The notes beneath the pieces were generated by a model. That model was given only the letters and a program-made list of their open reading frames with translations. It had not been told where the DNA came from and did not search any database. Below, in pieces: positions 7,438 to 15,962 of a stretch of DNA of 64,000 nucleotides (positions are counted from its first letter, which is position 1; the number at the start of each line of letters is the position of its first letter). A program made the translations under genes and the position numbers. Location: the NCBI GenBank assembly GCA_963741305.1, contig CAVUHL010000003.1:5332001-5396000 (forward strand), in the 5' to 3' direction. The stretch is from DATMER01 sp963741305. GTDB lineage: Bacteria; Acidobacteriota; Thermoanaerobaculia; Multivoradales; UBA5704.

Positions 7438-10089
7438 ATGCAAGGACTCCGGATGAGCCTGAGGTCGCTCCTGTTCAAGAGCCGCGCGGAGAGGGAGATG
7501 GACCAGGAGCTGAAATTCCACATCGAGATGCAGACCGCCTTGAACATGGCCAAGGGGATGGCCCCGCAGCAGGCGCGCACCGAGGCCCTGCGCGAGTTCG
7601 GCGGCATGGAGAAGTTCAAGGAGCAGTGCCGCGAGGAGCGCGGCGGACGCTGGATGGAGCAGCTCTTCCAGGATCTCCGCTTCGGCATCCGCAGCCTGCT
7701 CAAGTACCCCGGCTACTCGGCGGTCGTGATCCTCATCCTGGCGCTCGGCATCGGCGCCAACACCGCCATCTTCAGCGTGGTCCACGGCGTCCTCCTCCGC
7801 CCGCTCCCCTACCCACAGGAGGACCGCCTGGTCATCCTGCGCCAGAGTGCCGCCCTCATCGACATGGAGGACATCCGCGTCTCGGCCGTGGAGATGGGCG
7901 ACTACCGCGCGCGCAGCCGCTCCCTCGCTGACCTCGTGGAGCATCACACCATGCCGTTCACCCTGCTCGACCGGGGCGTACCCCATCGCGTCCAGACCGG
8001 CGTGGTGTCGTGGAGCTTCTTCGACGTCCTCGGGGTCAAGCCCGTCCTCGGCCGGACCTTCCGGCCCGAGGACGAGAAGCCAGAGGCCGAGCCCGTGCTG
8101 GTCCTGAGCTACGAGTACTGGCAGAGCCAGGGCGCCGATCCCAAGATCGTGGGCCGGGCCATGGAGATGAACGACAAGACCCACATGGTGGTCGGGGTCC
8201 TGCCCCCGGTCCCGCGCTACCCGACCGAGGACGACATCTACATGCCCTCGACCGCCTGCCCGTTCCGGGCCAGCGAGCATGCGCGCACGACCCGAGGCGC
8301 GCGCATGCTCACCGCCTTCGGCAGGCTGCGCCCCGGCCTGCCCCTGGAGCAGGCCCGCGCCGACCTCGCCGCCGTGGCCGGGCAGCTCCGCGCCGAGTTC
8401 CCCCAGGACTATCCCGCCAACGCGGGCTTTCAGGCCGCGCTCCTCCCGCTGCGCGAGGAGCTGGTGCGCGAGGCCCGGCCCAAGCTGCTGATCCTGCTCG
8501 GCACGGTCGGCCTCGTCCTCCTGATCGTCTGCGCCAACGTCGCCAACCTGTCCCTGGCGCGGCTGCTCCACCGTCAGAGGGAGCTCGCCCTGCGCTCGGC
8601 GCTCGGCGCCGGCCGGGGACGGCTCGCGCGCCAGCTCCTGACCGAGAGCGCCCTCCTCGCCCTGGCCGGCGGCCTGGCCGGCCTCCTCCTGGCCGTGCCC
8701 GCGTTGCGGCTCCTCACGGCTTTCGCCGCCCGCTTCACCCCGCGCACCCACGAGATCGCGGTCGACGGCACGGTCCTCCTCTTCACGATCGCGGTCTCGC
8801 TGCTCACCGGCCTCCTCGCCGGCGTCGCGCCCGCGTTCTCGCGCCAGGATCCGACGGCCATGCTCAAGGAGGGAGGAGGCCGCGGCAGCGTCGCCGGGGC
8901 CGGAGGGAAGAGCCTGCGGACGCGCAACCTCCTGATCGTGTTCCAGCTCGCGGCGTCCTTCATGCTCCTCATTGGCGCCGGCCTCACCCTGCGCAGCTTC
9001 TGGGAGCTCGAGCAGGTCAACCCGGGCTTCCGGCCCGAGCGCGTGACCACCGCGGGAGTGTTCCTCGACTGGAACAGGTACGACAGCGAGGAGAAGTTCT
9101 GGAAGGTCTACAGCACCCTGCTGGAGAGGATCGAGGCCCATCCCGGCGTCGTCTCCGCGGCGGTGGGATCGACCTTCCCGCTCAACGACTCCTTCCCCTG
9201 GAACAACGACCTTGTGATCGAGGGCCGCCCCCCGGTGCCGGGCGAGGCCACGGCCCCGGTCGACCTCCGCCTCGCGAGCTCCGGCTACTTCGGCACGCTG
9301 GGCATCCCCGTCCTGCGTGGGCGCGGCTTCAACGACGGCGACCACGCGGATGCGCCGCCGGTCGCGGTCGTGAACCAATCTGCCGCCCGCCGCTTCTGGG
9401 GGGACCGCAACCCGATCGGCCAGCGCATCTCGCTCGACGCCGGCGAGAACTGGCGCGAGGTCGTAGGGGTCGTGGGCGACGTCAAGCAGTACGGGCTCGA
9501 CCGGGAGGCGGCGGACGAGATCTACCGGCCGTTCGCCCAATACTCAGCCCCCGGCGCCAGCGTGCTGGTGCGGTCCGACCTTCCGGCCGCCACGATCGAG
9601 AAGCTGGTGCGGGACGAGATGCGCGCGATCGACCCGACGCAGCCGGTCCACGACGTCCGTACCCTGGAAGAAGCGCGCGCCGAGTCGCTCGCCCCCTCGC
9701 GCCTGACCACGACGTTGCTGGGGGTCTTCGCCGTCCTCGCCCTGGTGATCACGGCGGCGGGCATCGCCGGCATCCTGGCCTTCTCGGTCAGCCAGCGGAC
9801 GCACGAGATCGGCATCCGCATGGCCCTCGGAGCCGTGCCGGGCGACGTGCGCTTCATGATCCTGCGGCAGGCGGCGATGCTGGTGATCCCCGGGCTGGCG
9901 CTCGGCATGGCCGGCGCCCTGGTGCTCACCCGTGTGCTCACGAGCCTGCTCTTCGGGGTCGAGCCCACGGACCCGGTCACCTTCGTGGCCGTCTCCCTGC
10001 TCCTCCTCGGAGTGGCCGCGGTGGCCTGCTTCATCCCAGCGCGCCGAGCTACCGAGATCCACCCGATGGTGGCGTTGCGCAGCATGTAG
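7438..10089 (+). CDS. ADOP-type ABC transporter permease (MacB/FtsX-like, duplicated)
   Basis: An 883-residue inner-membrane permease of the 'Acidobacterial duplicated orphan permease' type. A soluble N-terminal region (about 1-75) with the REMDQELKFHIEM and ALREFGG motifs precedes two MacB-like halves: transmembrane helix and periplasmic core domain, then FtsX helices around residues 340-460, a second core domain, and final FtsX helices from about 750 to 875. The C-terminal segment HEIGIRMALGA and the PARRATEIHPMVALR tail are typical. No ATPase gene is next to it, hence 'orphan'. Shine-Dalgarno AGGAG overlaps the padR stop codon, so the two genes are translationally linked. Likely role: export or sensing at the envelope; substrate not predictable. 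Confidence 0.93.
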   Translation: MQGLRMSLRSLLFKSRAEREMDQELKFHIEMQTALNMAKGMAPQQARTEALREFGGMEKFKEQCREERGGRWMEQLFQDLRFGIRSLLKYPGYSAVVILILALGIGANTAIFSVVHGVLLRPLPYPQEDRLVILRQSAALIDMEDIRVSAVEMGDYRARSRSLADLVEHHTMPFTLLDRGVPHRVQTGVVSWSFFDVLGVKPVLGRTFRPEDEKPEAEPVLVLSYEYWQSQGADPKIVGRAMEMNDKTHMVVGVLPPVPRYPTEDDIYMPSTACPFRASEHARTTRGARMLTAFGRLRPGLPLEQARADLAAVAGQLRAEFPQDYPANAGFQAALLPLREELVREARPKLLILLGTVGLVLLIVCANVANLSLARLLHRQRELALRSALGAGRGRLARQLLTESALLALAGGLAGLLLAVPALRLLTAFAARFTPRTHEIAVDGTVLLFTIAVSLLTGLLAGVAPAFSRQDPTAMLKEGGGRGSVAGAGGKSLRTRNLLIVFQLAASFMLLIGAGLTLRSFWELEQVNPGFRPERVTTAGVFLDWNRYDSEEKFWKVYSTLLERIEAHPGVVSAAVGSTFPLNDSFPWNNDLVIEGRPPVPGEATAPVDLRLASSGYFGTLGIPVLRGRGFNDGDHADAPPVAVVNQSAARRFWGDRNPIGQRISLDAGENWREVVGVVGDVKQYGLDREAADEIYRPFAQYSAPGASVLVRSDLPAATIEKLVRDEMRAIDPTQPVHDVRTLEEARAESLAPSRLTTTLLGVFAVLALVITAAGIAGILAFSVSQRTHEIGIRMALGAVPGDVRFMILRQAAMLVIPGLALGMAGALVLTRVLTSLLFGVEPTDPVTFVAVSLLLLGVAAVACFIPARRATEIHPMVALRSM

Positions 10090-10128
10090 TCCGAACAAAC
10101 CGTTCACTTCTTCAAAAGGAGCGTCGTC

Positions 10129-11232
10129 ATGACATCCATCAGGAGATCCGCACGCTGGCTCTTCGTGTGTCTGTTCGCCGTCCTCGCCCTGGGCGCCTCG
10201 CTGGCTCTGGCCAATTCGGCGTGGGTCTGCCCCATGCCGGATCACGAGGAGACCATCCATCGGATTCCGGGCACCTGCCCGAAGTGCGGCATGGACCTCA
10301 TCTCCAAGGCCGAGTCCGACCGCCGGAACGCCGGACGCCGCGACGTGGCCATCCTCCTGTTCGAGGGGGTCCAGATCATCGACTACACCGGGCCCTACGA
10401 GGTCTTCGGCCACGCCTGGACCTCCGACGGCTCCGCCTTCCGCACCTACACCGTGGCCGAGAAGCCCGGGGCGATCACGACGGCCATGGGGATGAGCGTG
10501 AACCCGCGCTATACCTTCGCCAACGCGCCGAAGCCGGACGTCCTGATCCTTCCTGGCGGCGGCGTGGACGAACACCTGGAAAACCCGGCCGTGATGGCCT
10601 GGGTCAAGGAGGCCTCGAAAGACTCCGAGGTCGTGCTCTCGGTCTGCAACGGCGCCTTCTTCCTCGCGAAAGCCGGGCTCCTCGACGGCCTGGAGGCCAC
10701 CACCTTCGCCGGCCTGATCAACGATCTGCGGGAAGCCGCGCCCAAGGCGCGGATCGTCGAGGACAAGCGCTGGGTGGACAACGGCAAGATCATCACCACG
10801 GCCGGCTTGTCGTCGGGGATCGACGGCTCGCTTCACGTCATCGAGAAGCTGCTGGGCCGGGGGCACGCCCAGCGCGCCGCCCTGGGGATGGAGTACAACT
10901 GGCAGCCCGAGCTCAACTGGGCCCGCGCCGCTCTGCCCGACCGCCTGGTGCGCGTCGATACGCCCGCCGACCTGCCGGTCGAGCCGCTCCTCACCCAGGG
11001 GACCGCCGACCGCTGGGAGAAGCAGTGGTCCGTCGTCACCGAGAAGGCCCCCGCCGACTTCCAGAAGCAGGTGGATCAGCTCCTGGAGACCTCGAATCAA
11101 TGGTCCCGCGAATCCAGCGGAGGGTGGACGTTCAAGGACGATCAGGGCCGCGCCTGGAACGGCACGGCCGTCGTGGAGCCGATTCAGTCCGGCAAGCTGA
11201 AGCTGACGATGAAGATCGCCCGCCAAGTCTGA
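10129..11232 (+). CDS. Exported DJ-1/PfpI family protein with heavy-metal-binding motif
   Basis: A 367-residue protein with a signal peptide (1-29), then a short metal-binding module WVCPMPDHEE...CPKCGMDL (about 33-63) of the kind found in heavy-metal efflux proteins, then a DJ-1/PfpI (class I glutamine amidotransferase-like) domain at about 70-250. The nucleophile elbow cysteine is visible in LSVCNGAFFLAKAG (about residue 172). The last 100 residues are not recognised. AAAGGAG precedes the start. It lies 39 bp behind the ADOP permease and may be in the same operon. An exported DJ-1 protein with a metal motif suggests a role in metal or oxidative stress in the periplasm; this is inference. 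Confidence 0.85.
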   Translation: MTSIRRSARWLFVCLFAVLALGASLALANSAWVCPMPDHEETIHRIPGTCPKCGMDLISKAESDRRNAGRRDVAILLFEGVQIIDYTGPYEVFGHAWTSDGSAFRTYTVAEKPGAITTAMGMSVNPRYTFANAPKPDVLILPGGGVDEHLENPAVMAWVKEASKDSEVVLSVCNGAFFLAKAGLLDGLEATTFAGLINDLREAAPKARIVEDKRWVDNGKIITTAGLSSGIDGSLHVIEKLLGRGHAQRAALGMEYNWQPELNWARAALPDRLVRVDTPADLPVEPLLTQGTADRWEKQWSVVTEKAPADFQKQVDQLLETSNQWSRESSGGWTFKDDQGRAWNGTAVVEPIQSGKLKLTMKIARQV

Positions 11233-11397
11233 AACTTACGAGCTTCTGTCCGTCAGTTACGGGAAAAACGGCTCGCGCACAGCTTGAGGGCTTAAAGCAT
11301 TGCAGCGGGCCGTTCCAGCCGTGCAAAAAGGCCTCGTGCAAAGCCCGAGCGCCTGGAGCGCCTCCGGAAGCCGCCGTTTACGATATTTGTCCGCGGA

Positions 11398-12315
11398 TTA
11401 CGATCCGGCGGCCGCTTCCTTGGCTACAGCGCCCAATTCCTTGATCTCCGGAGTTTCTCCGTCCTTTTTCACCACGGGCCAGGAAACGCGGCGCCTCGTA
11501 AGCGCCGCGTCGAGCCTCTCCCACAGAAGGCGGTGAAGCACCGGCTTGCCCTCCTGGGTGACCCAGTTGCGCCGCTTCCACCCGGCCAGCCAGCCGGTGG
11601 CGCCGTTCCTCAGATAGTCCGACAGCGTGTAGACCGCCACCGAGATCCCGGGCGGCAGGCGGTCGAGGGCCTCGGATGCGCCCAGCAGATCGAGCTGGTT
11701 CGGGCTCATCCCCTGGGCTGCGCCGGAGAGCACCGTCTCGCTCCCCTCGTGCCGCACCAGCGCCGCCCAGCCTCCCCGGTTGCTCCCCTTTCGGCCTGAA
11801 CCGGCCACCCGCAGGAAGACCTCGGCGTCCGGCCGCTCGGTGGAGACCTTCGCGTTCAGGCCCAGGGCGGCGCGCTGCTCGCGGATCGCCAGCGTCGCGA
11901 GCTGGTCCGCGCGTTCGTTCCACTTGTTGCCGGCATGACCTTTCACCCAGTCCCAGCGGATTTGGTGCTCCTTGATCAGCTCGGCCAGCCGGCGCCAGAG
12001 GTCCTCGTTCTGAAGCTCGCCGTCCTTGCGCTTCCAGCCGCGGGCGATCCAGCCGGGGAGCCACTCGGTGATCCCCTTCCTCAGGTATTGGGAGTCGGTG
12101 TAGAGGCGGACCTTGCAGCGGCGCGTGAGCGCCTCCAGGGCGCGGATGGCCGCGGTCAGCTCCATGCGGTTGTTCGTGGTGTGCGGCTCTCCGCCCTTGA
12201 GCTCCGTGCTCTTGGCGCTCGCCTCGTGGAGCAGGACCACCCCCCAACCACCCGGTCCCGGGTTGGGGTCGGCGCCGCCATCCGTGTAAACAGTGACATC
12301 GGTGATCTCAGGCAT
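11398..12315 (-). CDS. rnhA: Ribonuclease HI with a second, degenerate RNase H domain
   Basis: Residues 1-150 are a complete RNase HI that degrades the RNA strand of RNA-DNA hybrids: catalytic D12 (YTDGGA), E53 (NNRMELT), D75 (YTDSQYL), H128 and D138 (NERADQL) are all present. Residues about 167-285 repeat the same fold: VYTLSDYLRNGATGWLAGW mirrors YTDSQYLRKGITEWLPGW, but the first Asp is missing, Glu is replaced by Asp (NQLDLL), the third Asp is Leu and the last Asp is absent, so this half should be inactive. It might bind hybrids or dimerise. No Shine-Dalgarno is seen; a TAGATT box lies nine bases upstream, suggesting a leaderless mRNA. The 165-bp gap between this gene and the DJ-1 gene (convergent) shows nothing recognisable. 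Confidence 0.92.
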   Translation of the reverse strand: MPEITDVTVYTDGGADPNPGPGGWGVVLLHEASAKSTELKGGEPHTTNNRMELTAAIRALEALTRRCKVRLYTDSQYLRKGITEWLPGWIARGWKRKDGELQNEDLWRRLAELIKEHQIRWDWVKGHAGNKWNERADQLATLAIREQRAALGLNAKVSTERPDAEVFLRVAGSGRKGSNRGGWAALVRHEGSETVLSGAAQGMSPNQLDLLGASEALDRLPPGISVAVYTLSDYLRNGATGWLAGWKRRNWVTQEGKPVLHRLLWERLDAALTRRRVSWPVVKKDGETPEIKELGAVAKEAAAGS

Positions 12316-12324
12316 GGGGGCCGG

Positions 12325-12330
12325 AATCTA
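12325..12330 (-). promoter_or_regulatory. Candidate -10 box of rnhA (leaderless)
   Basis: TAGATT on the minus strand, nine bases before the ATG, with no Shine-Dalgarno between. Confidence 0.4.
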
Positions 12331-12443
12331 TCACTCCGTGGCACGCACCTTGCGAAACAATCGCGAGGCAGTCATCGGTCTTTTCCTTCCCAACCGGAGG
12401 TCCCGACCACACCGATCACCCTTCCAGAAGGAGGCACCCAACC

Positions 12444-13124
12444 GTGCGAGAAGCACCCACGAGATCTCACGATCAGGGCACGGAACATGAACAACCCAAG
12501 GGCCTTGCGGCCCTGCTCGGCGGCGCCGCGCTGGTCGCCTACGCCGTGTACAAGGGCGCGAGCCGCAGCCGCGAGCGGGAGGCCCATACCGCCGAATCGC
12601 CGGCTCCCCGGCACGAGCCTCTCCCGTCGCACATCGAAGCGAGCCTCAGCGTCGGGCGTCCGGCGCAGGAGCTCTACTCCTACTGGCGCCGGCTCGAGAA
12701 CCTCCCCCGCTTCATGCGGCACCTGGAGTCCGTGAGCGAGACGGGCGACGGCCGCTCCCACTGGATCGCCAAGACCCCGGTCGGCTCCCGCGTCGAGTGG
12801 GACGCGGAAATCGTCAACGAGCGCGAGGGCCAGCTCATCTCCTGGCGCTCCCTGCCTGGCTCCCAGGTCCACAACACGGGCTCGGTCCTCTTCGAAACCC
12901 TGCCGGGTGGCCGCGGCACGATGGTGCGGACCACGTTCGACCTCGCCCCTCCGGGCGGCGCCGCCGGACGGCTCGCGGCCAAGGCCCTGGGACCGATCAC
13001 CAAACAGCAGGTCCACGAAGACCTCCGCCGCTTCAAGAACCTGATGGAAGCCGGAGAGATCCCCACCACCGACGGGCAGCCCGAGGGCAAACGTTCCCTC
13101 GTCAACCCCAGGAACCCGCTCTAG
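12444..13124 (+). CDS. SRPBCC (START/Bet v1-like) family protein
   Basis: A 226-residue protein with a hydrophobic stretch near the N-terminus (ALLGGAALVAYAVYKGAS, about 22-39) that may anchor it to the membrane, followed by a polyketide cyclase/dehydrase-type SRPBCC domain (about 60-200) with SVGRPAQELYSYWRRLENLPRFMRHLESV and WDAEIVNEREGQLISWRSLPG. Such domains bind hydrophobic ligands; the ligand here is unknown. The GTG start has AAGGAGG upstream. It forms an operon with the alcohol dehydrogenase and SDR genes downstream (16-bp gap, then a 4-bp overlap). Confidence 0.85.
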   Translation: MREAPTRSHDQGTEHEQPKGLAALLGGAALVAYAVYKGASRSREREAHTAESPAPRHEPLPSHIEASLSVGRPAQELYSYWRRLENLPRFMRHLESVSETGDGRSHWIAKTPVGSRVEWDAEIVNEREGQLISWRSLPGSQVHNTGSVLFETLPGGRGTMVRTTFDLAPPGGAAGRLAAKALGPITKQQVHEDLRRFKNLMEAGEIPTTDGQPEGKRSLVNPRNPL

Positions 13125-13140
13125 CGGAAGGAGGCACATC

Positions 13141-14373
13141 ATGAAAGCGGTCTGCTGGAACGGAGCTGTCGACATCAAGGTCGAGGAGGTCCCCGACCCG
13201 AAGATCCTCAATCCCCGGGACGCCGTGCTGCGCGTCACTTCCGCCGCGATCTGCGGCTCGGACCTGCATCTCTACGACGGCTACATCCCCACCATGAAGA
13301 AGGGGGACATCCTCGGCCACGAGTTCATGGGCGAGGTGATGGAGGTCGGCCGCGAGGTGAAGAACCTCAAGGTCGGCGAGCGGGTGGTGGTGCCCTTCAA
13401 CATCGCCTGCGGCAACTGCTGGTTCTGCCAGCAGGAGCTGTTCTCCCTCTGCGACAACTCGAACCCGAACGCCTGGATCCCCGAGAAAGCGTACGGCCAC
13501 TCGCCGTCGGGCCTGTTCGGCTATTCCCACATGATGGGCGGCTACGCGGGCGGCCAGGCCGAGTACGTGCGCGTCCCCTATGCCGACGTGGGAGCGCTCA
13601 AGGTCCCCGACGGCCTACCCGACGAGAAGGTGCTCTTCCTCGGCGACATCTTCCCCACCGGCTTCATGGCGGCCGAGAACTGCAACATCCAGCCGGGGGA
13701 CACGGTCGCGGTCTGGGGCTGCGGCCCGGTGGGCCAGTTCGCCATCCAGAGCGCCTGGATGCTCGGTGCCGAGCGGGTCATCGCCATCGACCGGTTCCCC
13801 GAGCGGCTGCTCCTGGCGCAAGGCTGGGGCAAGGCCGAGATCATCGACTACGAGGAGGTGGAGAGCGTCGTCGACACCCTGCGGGAGATGACCGGCGGGC
13901 GCGGCCCGGACGCCTGCATCGACGCCGTCGGCATGGAGGCTCACGGCGAAACCGTGGGCGCCATGGTCGACAAGGCCAAACAGACCGTGCGCCTGGGGAC
14001 CGACCGGCCGCACGTGCTGCGCGAGTGCCTGCTGGCCTGCCGCAAGGGCGGGACCGTGTCGATCCCGGGCGTCTACGGCGGCCTGCTCGACAAGATGCCG
14101 ATCGGCGCCTCGTTCCAGAAGGGGCTGACCCTCAAGATGGGCCAGACCCACACCCACCGTTACATGCGTCCGCTGCTCGAGAGGATCGTCAACGGCGAGA
14201 TCGACCCGTCGCGGGTGATCTCCCACCAGATGAGCCTGGACGAGGCCCCGGACGGCTACGAGACCTTCAAGCACAAGCGGGACCAGTGCATCAAGGTCGT
14301 GCTCAAGCCGGGTATCGCAGGCAGTCACTCGCACGGCAGTATTGGCGGGAATGGCCGGGAGCACCACGCATGA
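13141..14373 (+). CDS. Zinc-dependent alcohol dehydrogenase (formaldehyde-dehydrogenase-like)
   Basis: A 410-residue medium-chain dehydrogenase. Catalytic zinc ligands are C38, H60 and E61; the structural zinc site is C90, C93, C96 and C104, so both zinc sites are intact. The Rossmann motif VWGCGPVG is near residue 190. The long insertion after the structural zinc lobe (WIPEKAYGHSPSGLFGYSHMMGGYAGGQAEYVRVP) is typical of the glutathione-independent formaldehyde dehydrogenase-like subgroup. Substrate cannot be told from sequence. AAGGAGG upstream; the ATG is 16 bp after the SRPBCC gene and the stop overlaps the SDR start, so the three genes are co-transcribed. Confidence 0.9.
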   Translation: MKAVCWNGAVDIKVEEVPDPKILNPRDAVLRVTSAAICGSDLHLYDGYIPTMKKGDILGHEFMGEVMEVGREVKNLKVGERVVVPFNIACGNCWFCQQELFSLCDNSNPNAWIPEKAYGHSPSGLFGYSHMMGGYAGGQAEYVRVPYADVGALKVPDGLPDEKVLFLGDIFPTGFMAAENCNIQPGDTVAVWGCGPVGQFAIQSAWMLGAERVIAIDRFPERLLLAQGWGKAEIIDYEEVESVVDTLREMTGGRGPDACIDAVGMEAHGETVGAMVDKAKQTVRLGTDRPHVLRECLLACRKGGTVSIPGVYGGLLDKMPIGASFQKGLTLKMGQTHTHRYMRPLLERIVNGEIDPSRVISHQMSLDEAPDGYETFKHKRDQCIKVVLKPGIAGSHSHGSIGGNGREHHA

Positions 14374-15443
14374 GATCGGACAGGATTCCGGCGGCCCTCC
14401 TGGCGGGGGCTGTCGGCGTCGGACTGGTGGCGGCGGCGCGCGCGGTGCGCCGCCGCCGTCCCATCTCCTTCCAGGACCGCGTCGTCCTGATCACCGGCGG
14501 CTCGCGGGGTTTGGGCCTCCTCATCGCCCGCGAGCTGGCCCGGGAAGGGGCACGCCTCGCCATCGTGGCGCGCGATCCCGAGGAGCTGGACTTCGCGCGG
14601 CGCGAGCTGGCCTCGACGGGCGGTTTGCGCGTGCTGGCTTTACCCTGCGACATCCGCGAGCAAGCGGAGGCCGAGTGGGCGGTCGAGGCCACGATCGAGC
14701 GCTTCGGCCGCCTGGACGTGCTCATCAACAACGCCGGGGTCATCCAGGTCGGGCCGCTCGAGCACATGAGCCTGGCGGATTTCGAGGACGCCCTGAAGGT
14801 CCACTTCTGGGGTCCGCTCTACCTGGTCCGGGCCGCGCTGCCGCACCTGAAGAAGGAGGGCGAAGGCCGGATCGTCAACGTCTCTTCCATCGGGGGCAAG
14901 GTCGCGATCCCCCACCTGCTCCCCTACAGTGCCAGCAAGTTCGCGCTCACCGGGCTCTCCAACGGGCTGCGGGTGGAACTGGCAAAGGAAGGGGTGTACG
15001 TCACCACGGTCTGCCCCGGCCTGATGCGGACCGGCTCGCACGTGCACGCCCTGTTCAAGGGCAAGCGCCGGGAGGAGCTCGCCTGGTTCGCGGTGTCGGA
15101 TTCGACGCCGCTGACCTCGATCAGCGGACGCCGGGCCGCTCGCCGGATCGTGAGCGCCTGCCGGTATGGCGAGCCGCACCTGATCATCACGCCGCAGGCA
15201 AGGATCGCCGCCCTGGCGGCGGTGGTCGCTCCGGGGCTGACCGCCCGCGCCCTGGAGGTGGTGAACCGGCTCCTGCCGGACGCCTCACCCCATGACGGCG
15301 ACGAGGCACGGCCCGGCTGGAAATACCCTTCGACCTGGGCTCCCTCGGCCCTCACCCGCCTGTCCGACAAGGCGGCAGTGGAGAACAACGAGTTGCGCGG
15401 GGAGGCGGCGGTGGTGTGGGGGAATGGAGGAGAGGCCCGCTGA
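14370..15443 (+). CDS. Membrane-anchored SDR family oxidoreductase
   Basis: A 357-residue classical short-chain dehydrogenase. Residues 7-25 are hydrophobic and likely form an N-terminal anchor. The cofactor motif is TGGSRGLG (42-49), NNAG at 120-123, the catalytic Ser in VSSIGG (172-173) and YxxxK at Y186/K190. The basic residue after the glycine motif (R46) and the following ARDP fit NADP. The start ATG overlaps the stop of the alcohol dehydrogenase (ATGA), which indicates translational coupling. A C-terminal extension of about 60 residues is not recognised. The gene ends at the base before the convergent hicA stop. Confidence 0.9.
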   Translation: MRSDRIPAALLAGAVGVGLVAAARAVRRRRPISFQDRVVLITGGSRGLGLLIARELAREGARLAIVARDPEELDFARRELASTGGLRVLALPCDIREQAEAEWAVEATIERFGRLDVLINNAGVIQVGPLEHMSLADFEDALKVHFWGPLYLVRAALPHLKKEGEGRIVNVSSIGGKVAIPHLLPYSASKFALTGLSNGLRVELAKEGVYVTTVCPGLMRTGSHVHALFKGKRREELAWFAVSDSTPLTSISGRRAARRIVSACRYGEPHLIITPQARIAALAAVVAPGLTARALEVVNRLLPDASPHDGDEARPGWKYPSTWAPSALTRLSDKAAVENNELRGEAAVVWGNGGEAR

Positions 15444-15668
15444 TCAAAGAAAGGAACGGAACTCTTCTCGAGTCAGCTCGCAATCCCGCAGGATTTGGAC
15501 AAGGAGGCCCGGGCCGATTGTCTCGCCGGCGTGGACGGGAACCACGGTCCGGCGGCCATCGGCATGAAGGACGAAGTGATGGCTGCCTCGGATCCGTGTG
15601 ACTTCGAAACCGGCCCTGCCGAGGGCATCGATGATCTGCCTCCCTGTAAGCCTGGGCAGCCTCGTCAC
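15444..15668 (-). CDS. hicA: HicA family toxin
   Basis: A 74-residue HicA toxin (dsRBD-like mRNA interferase). The diagnostic G-S-H-H motif with the catalytic His is seen in RIRGSHHFVLHADG, followed by the conserved VPVHAGETIGPGLLVQILRD. The ATG overlaps the HicB stop (ATGA). Here the antitoxin gene comes first, the reverse of the classical order but common. It cleaves mRNA when free of HicB. Confidence 0.93.
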   Translation of the reverse strand: MTRLPRLTGRQIIDALGRAGFEVTRIRGSHHFVLHADGRRTVVPVHAGETIGPGLLVQILRDCELTREEFRSFL

Positions 15669-15892
15669 GAAGCCACCGTGACTCGCTGCACTCCGATGAA
15701 GTCGAGCGACTCTCCCTCGTCTCCATCGACCTCCAGGCAGAGCTCGATGGCCTCCCGTACACGATCCATCAACTCGTCCAGGGATTTCGCCTGGGTATGA
15801 CAGCCGCGCAGACCAGGAACCGTTGCCACGTAGTAACCTTCGGTGTCGCGCTCGATGATCACGTTGAAATCCCGACCCATAGTGTCGAGCAT
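15665..15892 (-). CDS. hicB: HicB family antitoxin
   Basis: A 75-residue HicB-type partner: a partial RNase H-like fold with FNVIIERDTEGYYVATVPGLRGCHTQAKSLDELMDRVREAIEL. It lacks a C-terminal DNA-binding domain, so autoregulation may need the complex or another factor. The ATG at 15892 is supported by GGGAGG six bases upstream; the alternative Met three codons later has no such site. It is divergent from polX, sharing a 70-bp intergenic promoter region. Confidence 0.92.
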   Translation of the reverse strand: MLDTMGRDFNVIIERDTEGYYVATVPGLRGCHTQAKSLDELMDRVREAIELCLEVDGDEGESLDFIGVQRVTVAS

Positions 15893-15962
15893 TCTACGCC
15901 TCCCTGGGATGAAAGAACGGTGACGGGAAGATGATACCTTGTTTCCGGAGGACGCGCACAGC

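Noticed and set aside
7081..9540. An 819-codon antisense frame opposite padR and the ADOP permease
   Set aside because: The plus strand encodes clear PadR and ADOP domains; the antisense product has no recognisable domain and biased composition.
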